A DNA stretch of 50,170 bases from an uncultured Lachnospiraceae bacterium (GTDB lineage: Bacteria; Bacillota; Clostridia; Lachnospirales; Lachnospiraceae): positions 580 through 50,749 of the forward strand of contig ONNQ01000023.1 of the NCBI GenBank assembly GCA_900319245.1, read 5' to 3'. Positions within the stretch are counted from its first letter, which is position 1; each line of letters opens with the position of its first letter. The notes under the pieces were generated by a model, which was given only the letters and a program-made list of their open reading frames with translations, was not told the DNA's origin and made no database searches. The translations under genes were made by a program, and so were the position numbers. Of this stretch, positions 1-8,087 are shown piece by piece.

Positions 1-105
1 GGTCAAACGGGACAGCGGGCATGTGTCTGCCCTGTGACCGCGTAAGCGGCACGAAGCCCCCGCCTCTAAGCGATTATGCGTAGGCGGTGGGTAGTTCACT
101 TGGAT
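1..105 (+). ncRNA. ssrS: Probable 3' part of 6S RNA (truncated by window edge)
   Basis: The window opens in a GC-rich, highly foldable non-coding stretch. GGTCA at the first bases pairs with TGACC at about 35-39 and encloses an inner GGGCA/TGCCC hairpin. It is followed by ACGAAGCCCCCGCC, a loop, and GGCGGTGGGTAGTTCAC. That closing pattern is how I remember Firmicutes 6S RNA genes ending, a judgement from memory and not from a search. The 5' half lies outside the window, so the RNA polymerase-binding bulge cannot be checked. Another structured RNA is possible. Confidence 0.5.
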
Positions 106-136
106 AAAAGTATTCTACTTTCCATGCGCTAAAAAG

Positions 137-142
137 TATAAT
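137..142 (+). promoter_or_regulatory. Candidate -10 element for the HTH gene
   Basis: TATAAT lies about 100 bases before the HTH gene. It is flanked by a 7-base inverted repeat, AAGTATT at 108-114 and AATACTT at 140-146, which could be an operator. No good -35 is seen at 17 bases, so this is a weak call. Confidence 0.35.
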
Positions 143-245
143 ACTTATATGGAATATCGTGTCATTCGGATTTGGCATAATTTGGTGTTCAGTCCAGATA
201 TATACTGAGCAAGTGGCGCTAGGTGCTTAAGAAAGGGAGGTAAGT

Positions 246-875
246 ATGTCTAAAAAGCTTGGGGATCTGATCAAAGAGGCGCGCGCAGCCAAGGGACTTA
301 CACAGGCGGCTGTAGCGGAACAGGTGGACGGAATCACTGCATCCGATGTGGGCAAGATCGAGCGCGGGGAGAAGGAGCCCACGCAGGCTGTTCTGAAAAA
401 GATGGCTAAGGTCCTCGGGGTGACGCAGAAGTCTCTTCTCGACGCGGTGACCGGAACCGGAAAGACTACGGCTGCCGGCAAGACTTCAACTGCCGGAAAG
501 ACTTCTTCCACCGGCAAAACTACGGCTAAGAAGACGACTGCTGCAAAAAAGACTGCCGCCAAGGCAGTCAACGCACTTACACTCACCGCGACTGAGAAAA
601 AGCTTGTGCAGCTCTACAGAGATGCGGATACCAAAACCAAGAAGGCTGCGATCAACCTTCTGGAAGGCGACAGCAACGCCATTGAGCTGATCGGCGCACT
701 CCTTTCCGCTAACGCGAAGGGGGCCGGAAGCAGCGGGTCTTCTTCAGGGTCTTCGGGGACGTCCGACCTGATCAGCGCGCTTCTCTCCGGAAAGGCGGGC
801 GGAAGCTCTGGCGGTGCAGCCGGCAAGGATACAATGAACGCGCTGATGGATCTTCTGGGGAAGATCAATAAGTGA
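246..875 (+). CDS. XRE-type HTH protein with histone-H1-like linker and Gly/Ser-rich tail
   Basis: The first ~66 of 209 residues form an XRE/Cro-type helix-turn-helix (LTQAAVAEQV, then SDVGKIERGEKEPT), so DNA binding is expected. Residues ~68-110 are a low-complexity Gly-Lys-Thr repeat running into a Lys/Ala/Thr tract (KKTTAAKKTAAKA) like bacterial histone-H1-like tails. The C-terminal half holds a helical segment, then three related amphipathic pieces (ELIGALLSA, DLISALLSG, TMNALMDLLG) separated by Gly/Ser linkers, perhaps for self-association. The GGGAGG site 4-9 bases upstream of the ATG fixes the start. A terminator follows, so it is probably transcribed alone. Targets are unknown; a nucleoid-associated or broad regulator is inference. 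Confidence 0.85.
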   Translation: MSKKLGDLIKEARAAKGLTQAAVAEQVDGITASDVGKIERGEKEPTQAVLKKMAKVLGVTQKSLLDAVTGTGKTTAAGKTSTAGKTSSTGKTTAKKTTAAKKTAAKAVNALTLTATEKKLVQLYRDADTKTKKAAINLLEGDSNAIELIGALLSANAKGAGSSGSSSGSSGTSDLISALLSGKAGGSSGGAAGKDTMNALMDLLGKINK

Positions 876-921
876 TGAAGGTGCTTTGACTTTTGTGTAT
901 AAATAGTATAGTTCAATAGAA

Positions 922-977
922 AGGCTCTTTTTCAAGCGGATTTGTGTAACCAGCTTGGAAAAGAGCCTGTTTTCTTT
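922..977 (+). terminator. Intrinsic terminator after the HTH gene
   Basis: A 16-base arm at 922-937 (AGGCTCTTTTTCAAGC) pairs with 953-968 with few mismatches and is followed by a T-rich tail (GTTTTCTTT). Confidence 0.8.
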
Positions 978-1029
978 GGAAACAATCTTATTTCTATCGT
1001 CCTCTTCGGCCTTTTGAGACATAAGAATT

Positions 1030-1260
1030 CTTCGTCTTTGCAGTCAGGCACAGAAAATTTCTTCGTCTTTGGCTGACAAGTTCAGAAAGCTTCTTTTTTT
1101 TAGCCGTTAGGTACAGAAGCCTGATTTCATGAGTTTGTTTCCCACGGATTTTTGCGTAATTAGGTACAACAAGCAGATTTCACGCGATTGTACTCCAATA
1201 TTCTCTGTCTCAGCGAGACATTTAGGTATGGGAGACATATTCCTTGTGATTGTACTCCAA
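1030..1260 (+). repeat. Degenerate repeats with a TTAGGTAC-like core, 31- and 62-base spacing
   Basis: Three degenerate ~31-base units start at 1030, 1061 and 1093. They are followed by TTAGGTAC-type cores at 1108, 1161 and 1223, the last two exactly 62 bases apart. Each later unit ends in a shared GATT-TCA-CG, TGTACTCC tail. No convincing coding sequence lies here; the short ORFs lack ribosome sites. Confidence 0.6.
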
Positions 1261-1303
1261 TTATCATTAAAATCATGGATAACAAATTCGATAAAACACT
1301 CGG

Positions 1304-1442
1304 CTGTACCTAAACGCCCCCGAGCAAGAGAAAACCTTGGAGAACAAATCAAGAAAACCAAGGTGCTGTACCTAAACGCCCCCGAGCAAGAGAAAACCTT
1401 GGAGAACAAATCAAGAAAACCAAGGTGCTGTACCTAACCGCC
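1304..1442 (-). repeat. Tandem 62-base repeat, two identical copies plus a partial third
   Basis: Unit one is 1304-1365 and unit two 1366-1427; by eye they are identical. A third begins at 1428 and diverges after ~10 bases. Each unit contains an ACCTTGG/CCAAGGT inverted repeat. Read on the minus strand each ends in TTTAGGTACAG, the core of the degenerate plus-strand repeats at 1030-1260, so the two arrays face each other in opposite orientation. Together with the terminator at 922 this accounts for most of the 595-base gap 876-1470. Confidence 0.85.
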
Positions 1443-1470
1443 ATAAAATCAGGCAGAAGACCCGGGAAAA

Positions 1471-2922
1471 TCACACTAGGAACTCCGCCATCTCCCCGAT
1501 CGTGCGGAAGATGAAGGTTGCGCCAGCCTCCTCCAGCTCGCCTTGCGGTGCGAAACCGGTGTAGACAGCCAGGCTGTCGAGGCCGCACTGCTTCGCGCCT
1601 TCGACGTCATGCTTGCGGTCGCCGATCATCAGGACCTCCGGATCGCCGGCGGACTTGCCCATACGGCGCAGGGCTTCTTCGATGATGTCCTTCTTGGCAG
1701 AGCGCTTCTCATCCATGCTCGCTCCGACTACCTCGTCAAAATACTGCATCAGATCGAAATGCTCCAGGATCCGGCGCACATATTCCTCCGGTTTGGAGGA
1801 GGCGACAGCAAGAAAACGGCCCTTTTCATGAAGAGCACGCAGCATCTCGGGGACACCCTCCAGCACCTCGTTTTCGAATAATCCGACCGTCGAAAAGCGC
1901 TCGCGATAGACCATCAGCGCTTCTTCCGCCTGCTCGCGGCTCAGCCCGTGGAACTCCATGAAAGAGGGAATGAGCGGCGGCCCGATGTAGGGCGTCAGCG
2001 TGTCCGGATCCGCGACATCGATGCCGAAGTGCCGCAGTGCATGCTGCACACTCTTTGTGATCCCCTCCTTGGGATCCGTGAGCGTGCCGTCCAGGTCGAA
2101 GAGCAGATACCGATAGGACGCCGGATCTTTGGAGATCGAGTTGAGGAAGGCGACCATTTTTCCCGTCACCTGATCGATATGCGCGGCAAAACAGTGATCG
2201 TCGTCACCCGTCGTGAACATTTCAGCGTTCTGATAGGCCTCTGCGGTTCGGACGCCGTATTCATAGGGGACCAGCTCATCGGTGGGGGAGTGACCAACCA
2301 GCACAGGCCTGTCCCCGTAAAGGCGGATCGCGTCATCAAAGGGCAGAAGCCGGTTTACCCTGTAGTAATTGCCGGAGATCGGAGCGCTGTCAAAGACAAG
2401 TGTCTCATCCGGAATGTGTTCGGGATCAAAGAAGCGGACCGGGAAGCCGCCGGAATAGCTGACATCGCGAATCAGCATGGCCGGAGCGAGCAGAATGAGT
2501 CCATCCAGTTTATCGGGCTCGAGACCCGCGCCGAGAACGGCTGCCGCGCCTGCCTGGGAATGGCCGCACAGATAGAGCTCGGAGACATAATCGAGCCCCC
2601 GGGCGTAGTCGATCAGGTCCATCAACTCAAGAGCCCAGTGGAACAGCGTGTGGTCATGAAAAGACCCGCCGCTTTTGCCGTGGCCATACAGTTCGGCGCG
2701 CAAACAGGCATAACCGGCTTTGGGGAGGGCCTCCGCAATGGCCGTCATGTGGGGCTCTTCCATATGCCCGGTCAGGCCCGGGATGGCGAGGACCATGGGA
2801 ATTTTAGAATGATCCGCGCGGGAATCTCTGTCAGGCAGGTCGAGTTTTATGTGTACTGAAATTCCGTCACAAGGAATGTAAAATTCTTCATTTATCATCG
2901 CTTTTTCACTTTCTGTGCGCAT
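1471..2922 (-). CDS. Fusion of alpha/beta-hydrolase and HAD phosphatase
   Basis: The 483-residue protein joins two enzymes. Residues ~10-265 are an alpha/beta-hydrolase resembling cinnamoyl/feruloyl-esterase-like serine hydrolases: nucleophile elbow GHSQAG, an Asp in GHSPTDELVP, and a likely catalytic His in DDDHCF. Residues ~270-483 are a phosphoglycolate-phosphatase-like HAD domain with motif I FDLDGTLTD, motif II around VASSKPE, a Lys near EKRSAKKD, and motif III/IV IGDRKHDVEGA. Both active sites look intact. No stop or frame change separates them. The start at 2922 has no clear ribosome site; an internal ATG at 2898 (MINEEF) is an equally plausible start. Substrates cannot be named. It is convergent with the HTH gene across the repeats. 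Confidence 0.85.
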   Translation of the reverse strand: MRTESEKAMINEEFYIPCDGISVHIKLDLPDRDSRADHSKIPMVLAIPGLTGHMEEPHMTAIAEALPKAGYACLRAELYGHGKSGGSFHDHTLFHWALELMDLIDYARGLDYVSELYLCGHSQAGAAAVLGAGLEPDKLDGLILLAPAMLIRDVSYSGGFPVRFFDPEHIPDETLVFDSAPISGNYYRVNRLLPFDDAIRLYGDRPVLVGHSPTDELVPYEYGVRTAEAYQNAEMFTTGDDDHCFAAHIDQVTGKMVAFLNSISKDPASYRYLLFDLDGTLTDPKEGITKSVQHALRHFGIDVADPDTLTPYIGPPLIPSFMEFHGLSREQAEEALMVYRERFSTVGLFENEVLEGVPEMLRALHEKGRFLAVASSKPEEYVRRILEHFDLMQYFDEVVGASMDEKRSAKKDIIEEALRRMGKSAGDPEVLMIGDRKHDVEGAKQCGLDSLAVYTGFAPQGELEEAGATFIFRTIGEMAEFLV

Positions 2923-3007
2923 TAATACTGTATACTGTTAGTAACGATTACATTATGACATATTTAAGAGGCGCTAAGTTCAGGAAAATAGAAAAAGGGG
3001 ATAAAGT

Positions 3008-4900
3008 ATGGACTTAACATTAGAAAAGAGAAAGATCCTGGAACTGCTTGCCAGAGAGTTTCCCAACCGCAGGGCGGCTTTTGCGGAGATTATCAATCTG
3101 CAGGCAATTCTGAACCTTCCCAAGGGAACGGAACACTATTTGAGCGACCTGCACGGAGAATATGAGGCGTTTAAGCACATTCTCAACAACTGTTCAGGCG
3201 TCATCAGGGAGAAAGTAGAGCTTCTGTTCGGGGATACTTTGACGCCGGCCGAGCAGGCGGAATTATGCACGCTGATCTATTATCCGGTGGAAGAACTGGA
3301 GAGGATGAAGCAGGGCGGCGAGATCCCTCGTCTTCTGTACAGGCAGATGCTGGACAGGCTGATCGAACTGACCCGCTACGCGTCTTCCAAGTATACCCGC
3401 TCCAAGGTCCGCAAGGCCATGCCGCAGGAGTTTGCCTTCATCATCGACGAGCTCCTGCACGCCCAGAAGGACGAGGACAACAACCGCGCGCGCTACCACA
3501 CCAAGATCCTTGATTCTATCATGGACACGAAGAGCGCGGATGATTTCATCGTGGCGCTCTGTACGTTGACAAAGAGGCTGTTTGTGGACCGCCTGCACAT
3601 TCTCGGCGACATTTTCGACCGGGGCGAGCACGCGGACCTGATCATGGACCTGCTGATGAGCTACGAGAACGAGCTCGATATCCAGTGGGGCAATCACGAC
3701 ATTCTCTGGATGGGTGCCGCGGCGGGCAATCCGGCCAGCATCTTTGTATGCATCAACAACAACGTCAAATACGGCAACTACGAAGTTCTTGAAAACGGCT
3801 ACGGCATCAGCATGAGAAACCTGGTGCTGTTCGCGGAAAAGACTTATACCCATGAAGAGGGTATGGACCCTCTCAAGAAGGCGATTTCCGTGCTGATCTT
3901 CAAGCTGGAGGGGCAGCTGATCAAGAGACATCCGGAATATAAGATGGACAATCGCATGCTCCTGGGTCAGGTGGACTGGGACAACTATACCATTACGCTG
4001 GACGGCACAGTTCATCCGCTCAAGACCCATGACTTCCCTACCGTAGACAGGGAAGATCCCTTCAGGCTCAGCGCTGAGGAAGAGACCGTGGTCCGGGACC
4101 TGCAATACGCGTTTACACATTCCGTGCGGCTCCGCCAGCACGTGGATTTCCTGTATTCCCACGGATCCATGTACAAGTGCATCAATGAGAATCTTCTCTA
4201 TCACGGGTGCATGCCGCTGGACGACGACGGAAACTTTGCCCGTGTCGATTTCTGGGGTGATCCCGTGCAGGGAAGAGCGTATCTGGACAAAGTGGACCAG
4301 GAAGTCAGAAGCGCGTGGAGCACGCCGGATCAGAACAGCGTGGACTTTTTGTGGTATCTGTGGTGCGGCTATGATTCGCCTCTGTTCGGCAGGGTGATCA
4401 AGACATTTGAGAGAACCTATCTGGAAGATAAGAGCACCTGGAAGGAACCGCGCAATCCCTATTACGTATATAACAGGGAGAAGCGCACGGCCAAGATGAT
4501 CCTGCATGAGTTCGGACTCTATTCCGAGCGGAGTCACATCATCAACGGCCACACACCGGTCAATGTCAAAAAAGGAGAGTCCCCCATCCGCGCTGACGGA
4601 AAACTCTATGTCATTGACGGCGGCTTCTGCAAAGCTTACCAGAAAGCGACCGGCATTGCCGGTTACACGCTGATCTTCAGCTCCCACGGTATGAAGCTCA
4701 AGACCCACCAGCCTTTCGAGAGCCTCAAAAAGGCCCTGGAGGAGAATCTGGATATTCACTCGGATACAGAGATCGTGGAAGAGGAAGAGGAGCGCATTCT
4801 GGTCGCCGACACGGACCAGGGCGTGATCATCCGCGAGAGGATCAAAGATCTCAAGGACCTCTTAAAGGCCTACAGAAGCGGCCTTGTCAGAGAAAGATAG
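3008..4900 (+). CDS. fbp: Fructose-1,6-bisphosphatase, class III
   Basis: This 630-residue protein matches the long Firmicutes class III FBPase, which hydrolyses fructose 1,6-bisphosphate to fructose 6-phosphate in gluconeogenesis. Visible metallophosphatase motifs are SDLHGEY near residue 45, GDIFDRGEHAD near 200, WGNHDILWMG near 227 and INGHTPV near 517. The length is close to the ~640 residues of the family. The ATG follows a purine-rich AAAAAGGGG site. It is divergent from the hydrolase fusion and stands alone, ending at a strong terminator. Class III enzymes use Mn and are unrelated to class I FBPases. Confidence 0.96.
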   Translation: MDLTLEKRKILELLAREFPNRRAAFAEIINLQAILNLPKGTEHYLSDLHGEYEAFKHILNNCSGVIREKVELLFGDTLTPAEQAELCTLIYYPVEELERMKQGGEIPRLLYRQMLDRLIELTRYASSKYTRSKVRKAMPQEFAFIIDELLHAQKDEDNNRARYHTKILDSIMDTKSADDFIVALCTLTKRLFVDRLHILGDIFDRGEHADLIMDLLMSYENELDIQWGNHDILWMGAAAGNPASIFVCINNNVKYGNYEVLENGYGISMRNLVLFAEKTYTHEEGMDPLKKAISVLIFKLEGQLIKRHPEYKMDNRMLLGQVDWDNYTITLDGTVHPLKTHDFPTVDREDPFRLSAEEETVVRDLQYAFTHSVRLRQHVDFLYSHGSMYKCINENLLYHGCMPLDDDGNFARVDFWGDPVQGRAYLDKVDQEVRSAWSTPDQNSVDFLWYLWCGYDSPLFGRVIKTFERTYLEDKSTWKEPRNPYYVYNREKRTAKMILHEFGLYSERSHIINGHTPVNVKKGESPIRADGKLYVIDGGFCKAYQKATGIAGYTLIFSSHGMKLKTHQPFESLKKALEENLDIHSDTEIVEEEEERILVADTDQGVIIRERIKDLKDLLKAYRSGLVRER

Positions 4901-4930
4901 AGCAGCGGTACAAAGACAGGACACGCAATA

Positions 4931-4966
4931 AGCCCCGGGGCGCGGAAGCTCCGGGGCTTTCTTCTT
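4931..4966 (+). terminator. Intrinsic terminator after fbp
   Basis: AGCCCCGG pairs with CCGGGGCT around a GC-rich loop and is followed by TTCTTCTTT. Confidence 0.85.
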
Positions 4967-5065
4967 TCCAGCGGCCTGTTCCGCAGAAAATGCTTTAAAT
5001 ACGGTCAAAATATGATATATTTAGAACACTGTGCAAAGAGTAATGAATTAGAAAAGGAGTGCATC

Positions 5066-6379
5066 ATGAATCAGTCATCGTCAGTTTCACCGTCAGCCAA
5101 TCCGAAAGCGCTGCTGCCCATTCTTCTGTTCCTGATCGTCTATCTCGGAAACGGTATTTTCTTCGAGTATATAAGACCCGCAGAAGGACAGATGGGATTT
5201 TACGTAGTGTCCGTGGTGCTGGCGTTCTCTATTGCCCTGATCGCGGCCTTTTTGCAGAACAAAAAGCTATCTTTTGATGAAAAGATCCATATTTGCGCCC
5301 AGGGAATCGGCGATGACAACATTGTGATCATGCTGTTCATTTTCCTGATGGCCGGCGCCTTCAGCGGGATCGCGTCAGAGGCGGGCGGCGCATCGAGCAC
5401 CGCAAACCTGCTTCTCAGCATCATCCCGGGTAAATTTGCCGTGCCCGGTCTGTTTCTCATTGCCTGCCTGATTTCGATGGCCATGGGTACCAGCGTGGGA
5501 ACGATTTCCGTCCTTGCGCCGATTGCCTGTGCGGTTTCGAAGAACGGAGGACTTTTCCTTCCCCTGTGTGTCGGCGTCGTTGTCGGCGGCGCTATGTTTG
5601 GCGATAACCTCTCCTTTATTTCGGATACCACCATTGCGGCGACCAAGACGCAGGGCGTGGAAATGAAAGACAAGTTTCGTACAAATATAAAAGTAGCATT
5701 TCCGGCGGCAGCGATTACGCTGGTCATCCTGCTTGTTTACGCATTCGTCAGCGGCGGCGCAGTGATCGGGGACTTTCCCTTTAATATCTGGCAGGCGCTT
5801 CCCTACTTCATCGTACTGGGCATGTCCATCTTCGGGATCAACGTATTCCTGGTCCTGATCGTGGGAATCCTGCTCTTCATCGTGGTTGGCATCGTGACAG
5901 GTTCACTGACCTACGCCACGGCGCTGGCATCCATGGGAAATGGCATCAGCGGCATGTTCGAGACCATGATCGTCACGATCCTTGTGGCGTCGATCGCAGC
6001 GCTGATGAAAGAAAACGGAGGCTTTGAAGCGATCCTTTCCTTTATCCGAAAGAACGCAAACAGCAAGCGGGGCGGCATGCACGGCATCGCCTTTTTGACC
6101 GCGTTTATGGATATTGCTACGGCCAATAATACCGTCGCGATCGTGATCGCGGCTCCGATTGCCAGAGACATTACCAAGGAATATGGGGTCGATCCCCGGC
6201 AGACGGCTTCGCTCCTCGATACCTGCTCCTGCATCGCGCAGGGAATCATTCCCTATGGCGCGCAGCTTTTGGTGGCAGCCAATATCGCGAAGCTGACCAG
6301 TGTGTCGATGATCCCCTTCCTGATCTACCCGTTTGTGCTGACTGTCTTTGTCGCGATCTCGATTCAGAGGACGGAGTGA
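5066..6379 (+). CDS. NhaC-family Na+/H+ antiporter
   Basis: The 437-residue hydrophobic protein has ~11 predicted membrane segments. The block MAMGTSVGTISVLAPIA, then GDNLSFISDTTIAATKTQGV, is typical of NhaC-family antiporters of the ion transporter superfamily; they exchange Na+ for protons, or in some members malate/lactate with Na+. The C-terminal half repeats the fold (FMDIATANNTVAIVIAAPIA). I start at ATG 5066 because AAAAGGAG sits 7 bases upstream; extending to 5012 adds 18 non-membrane residues without a ribosome site. It is followed 48 bases later by an HD-domain gene. The transported ion or substrate is inferred from family. Confidence 0.88.
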   Translation: MNQSSSVSPSANPKALLPILLFLIVYLGNGIFFEYIRPAEGQMGFYVVSVVLAFSIALIAAFLQNKKLSFDEKIHICAQGIGDDNIVIMLFIFLMAGAFSGIASEAGGASSTANLLLSIIPGKFAVPGLFLIACLISMAMGTSVGTISVLAPIACAVSKNGGLFLPLCVGVVVGGAMFGDNLSFISDTTIAATKTQGVEMKDKFRTNIKVAFPAAAITLVILLVYAFVSGGAVIGDFPFNIWQALPYFIVLGMSIFGINVFLVLIVGILLFIVVGIVTGSLTYATALASMGNGISGMFETMIVTILVASIAALMKENGGFEAILSFIRKNANSKRGGMHGIAFLTAFMDIATANNTVAIVIAAPIARDITKEYGVDPRQTASLLDTCSCIAQGIIPYGAQLLVAANIAKLTSVSMIPFLIYPFVLTVFVAISIQRTE

Positions 6380-6427
6380 ATGACCTACCGCATGCGCTAA
6401 GCAAAGCGCTTCGACATGGAGGGAAGA

Positions 6428-6931
6428 GTGAAGAACGATAAGAAGCTTTTCTACGAAGAACTGAACAAATTGGTCATGGATTCCAGGATCCGCAGGCTCA
6501 GTAAGTATCCCCAGCACAACGGGAGCAACACGTTGACCCACTGCGTGCAGGTGGCGAAACGGAGCTTTGCACTCGCGGAAGAATTCGGCTGGGATATTGA
6601 CGAAAAGGAGCTTGCGCGCGGCGCGATGCTCCATGACTATTATCAGTATGACATCAAGAAGGAGGGCTTTTCTGCCTATCATCATGGCACATCTCATCCG
6701 CTGACCGCGATGAAAAAGGCGCAGGAGGATTTTGACCTGACGGAGAAAGAGCGCAATATTATAAGGGGGCATATGTGGCCGCTGACACTGGTGCATCCGC
6801 CCAAATCCAAAGAGGCGATTCTGGTCTGCCTCGCGGATAAGGACATCGCGACCAGGGAATTCGCAAGGCCTGAAATCCGCAAAGCGAAGAAGCTTGCCGG
6901 AAAAGTGCTGAACCGCAAGTCCTCTCAATAA
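6428..6931 (+). CDS. HD-domain metal-dependent phosphohydrolase
   Basis: The protein is ~167 residues with HD-superfamily metal ligands: an upstream His in THCVQVAKRSF, the HD pair in MLHDYYQYD, and a later His in GHMWPLT with Asp in CLADKD. Similar short HD proteins in Firmicutes are uncharacterised; nucleotide or phosphate-ester hydrolysis is the family expectation. I prefer GTG 6428 because GGAGGG lies 5 bases before it; ATG 6416 would add four residues with no ribosome site upstream. It follows nhaC closely and precedes a terminator, so the two may be cotranscribed. Confidence 0.82.
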   Translation: MKNDKKLFYEELNKLVMDSRIRRLSKYPQHNGSNTLTHCVQVAKRSFALAEEFGWDIDEKELARGAMLHDYYQYDIKKEGFSAYHHGTSHPLTAMKKAQEDFDLTEKERNIIRGHMWPLTLVHPPKSKEAILVCLADKDIATREFARPEIRKAKKLAGKVLNRKSSQ

Positions 6932-6946
6932 TTGCATACCCATACA

Positions 6947-6981
6947 AGACCGGTGCATCGCACAGATGTGCCGGTCTTTAT
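6947..6981 (+). terminator. Intrinsic terminator after the HD gene
   Basis: AGACCGGTGCAT (6947-6958) pairs with ATGTGCCGGTCT (6966-6977) with one mismatch or wobble and is followed by TTTAT. The U-tract is short. Confidence 0.65.
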
Positions 6982-7109
6982 CGTGGTGCGCCTGGACCAT
7001 AGAACACAAAAGCTTCGACCATTGGCAAAAAGGTTTACGCATTAACAAGTTAAAGTGTTACAATAAAGTGTCTAAACCAGTAAAGAATACATAATCAGGA
7101 GGAAAAGCT

Positions 7110-8075
7110 TTGAAAGTGACAAGAAGAACGGCGCTTATGATGGCCCTGGTCCTGGTTCTTGCAGCGTTCACAGGCTGCGGGCAGAAGGATACGCTGCGCA
7201 TCGGTACAGCAGGCGAAGGGGGCAACTATAATTCGTTGGGACACGCATTGTCTTCCACGCTTGCGGCAGATCCCTATAAGATCAGCACAGAGGTAAAGAC
7301 GACGGCCGGCTCGGCAGCCAATATCCGCCTCCTTTCCAAGGATTATCTGGAACTGGCGCTGGCCCAGTCCGACGTCATTGACGAGATGTACAATGGCACG
7401 CTGGAAACCGCTGCCATGAAAGGCTACTCCGCGGTAGCTGCGCTGTATCCGGAACCCGTGCAGATCGTAGTGCGGGCGGATTCGCCGATCGAAAAAGTCA
7501 GCGACCTGGTCGGCACGACGGTGAGCGTCGGTGAAGAGGACTCCGGCACGCAGAAGAACGCGGTGCAGATCCTGCAGGCCTACGGCCTTACGTCCAACAC
7601 ACTGTCGGTGCAGAATATGACCTATACAGAAGCGGCCAATGCGCTCAGCGATGGATCGATTGACGCCATGTTTTGCACAGCGGGCGCACCGGCCCAGGTG
7701 ATCACCGACCTCGCAGGAGAGACGCCGGTCCGCCTCGTTTCCATCGACAGCCGGCAGAGCAGTCTTTTGACAGGGTCCTATGGATTCTACACGGAAACCG
7801 TGATCCCGGCGGGCACCTACAATGGTCAAAATACAGACGTCACGACACTGGCGGTCCAGTCCGTCCTTCTTGCCTCCAACAAGGTGCCGCAGGAGACAGT
7901 CTATGCGATCACAGGCGCTCTCTTTCAGCAAAAGGCGGCGCTTAACAGTGCGGTTCCGGTAGAATTTGACCTGCAGGAGCAGAACGCCACGCAGTCGATC
8001 ACAATTCCCTTCCACGCCGGCGCAGCCCAGTACTATGAAGAGTGCGGCATTTCGGTCGACACTGCGAAAGAGTAA
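7110..8075 (+). CDS. TAXI-family solute-binding lipoprotein
   Basis: The 321-residue protein begins with a signal peptide and lipobox (AAFTGC, lipidated Cys ~23), then a TAXI-type binding domain (LRIGTAGEGGNYNSLG; STEVKTTAGSAANIRLL; LALAQSDVIDEMY). TAXI proteins normally deliver ligands to fused TRAP membrane subunits. No TRAP membrane gene is present; instead a GltS-type symporter starts 12 bases downstream, so this protein probably captures the ligand (glutamate or a similar acid, by inference) for it. The start is TTG 7110, set by AGGAGG 7 bases upstream. A terminator precedes it, so it is first in its operon. Confidence 0.9.
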   Translation: MKVTRRTALMMALVLVLAAFTGCGQKDTLRIGTAGEGGNYNSLGHALSSTLAADPYKISTEVKTTAGSAANIRLLSKDYLELALAQSDVIDEMYNGTLETAAMKGYSAVAALYPEPVQIVVRADSPIEKVSDLVGTTVSVGEEDSGTQKNAVQILQAYGLTSNTLSVQNMTYTEAANALSDGSIDAMFCTAGAPAQVITDLAGETPVRLVSIDSRQSSLLTGSYGFYTETVIPAGTYNGQNTDVTTLAVQSVLLASNKVPQETVYAITGALFQQKAALNSAVPVEFDLQEQNATQSITIPFHAGAAQYYEECGISVDTAKE

Positions 8076-8087
8076 GGAGGGAGTTCT

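Noticed and set aside
1129-1437. 102-codon plus-strand frame and overlapping minus frames across the repeats
   Set aside because: The frame arises from repeated units (its product repeats itself) and has no ribosome site.
1030-1442. CRISPR-like array
   Set aside because: Units are contiguous tandem repeats without unique spacers, and no cas genes are seen.
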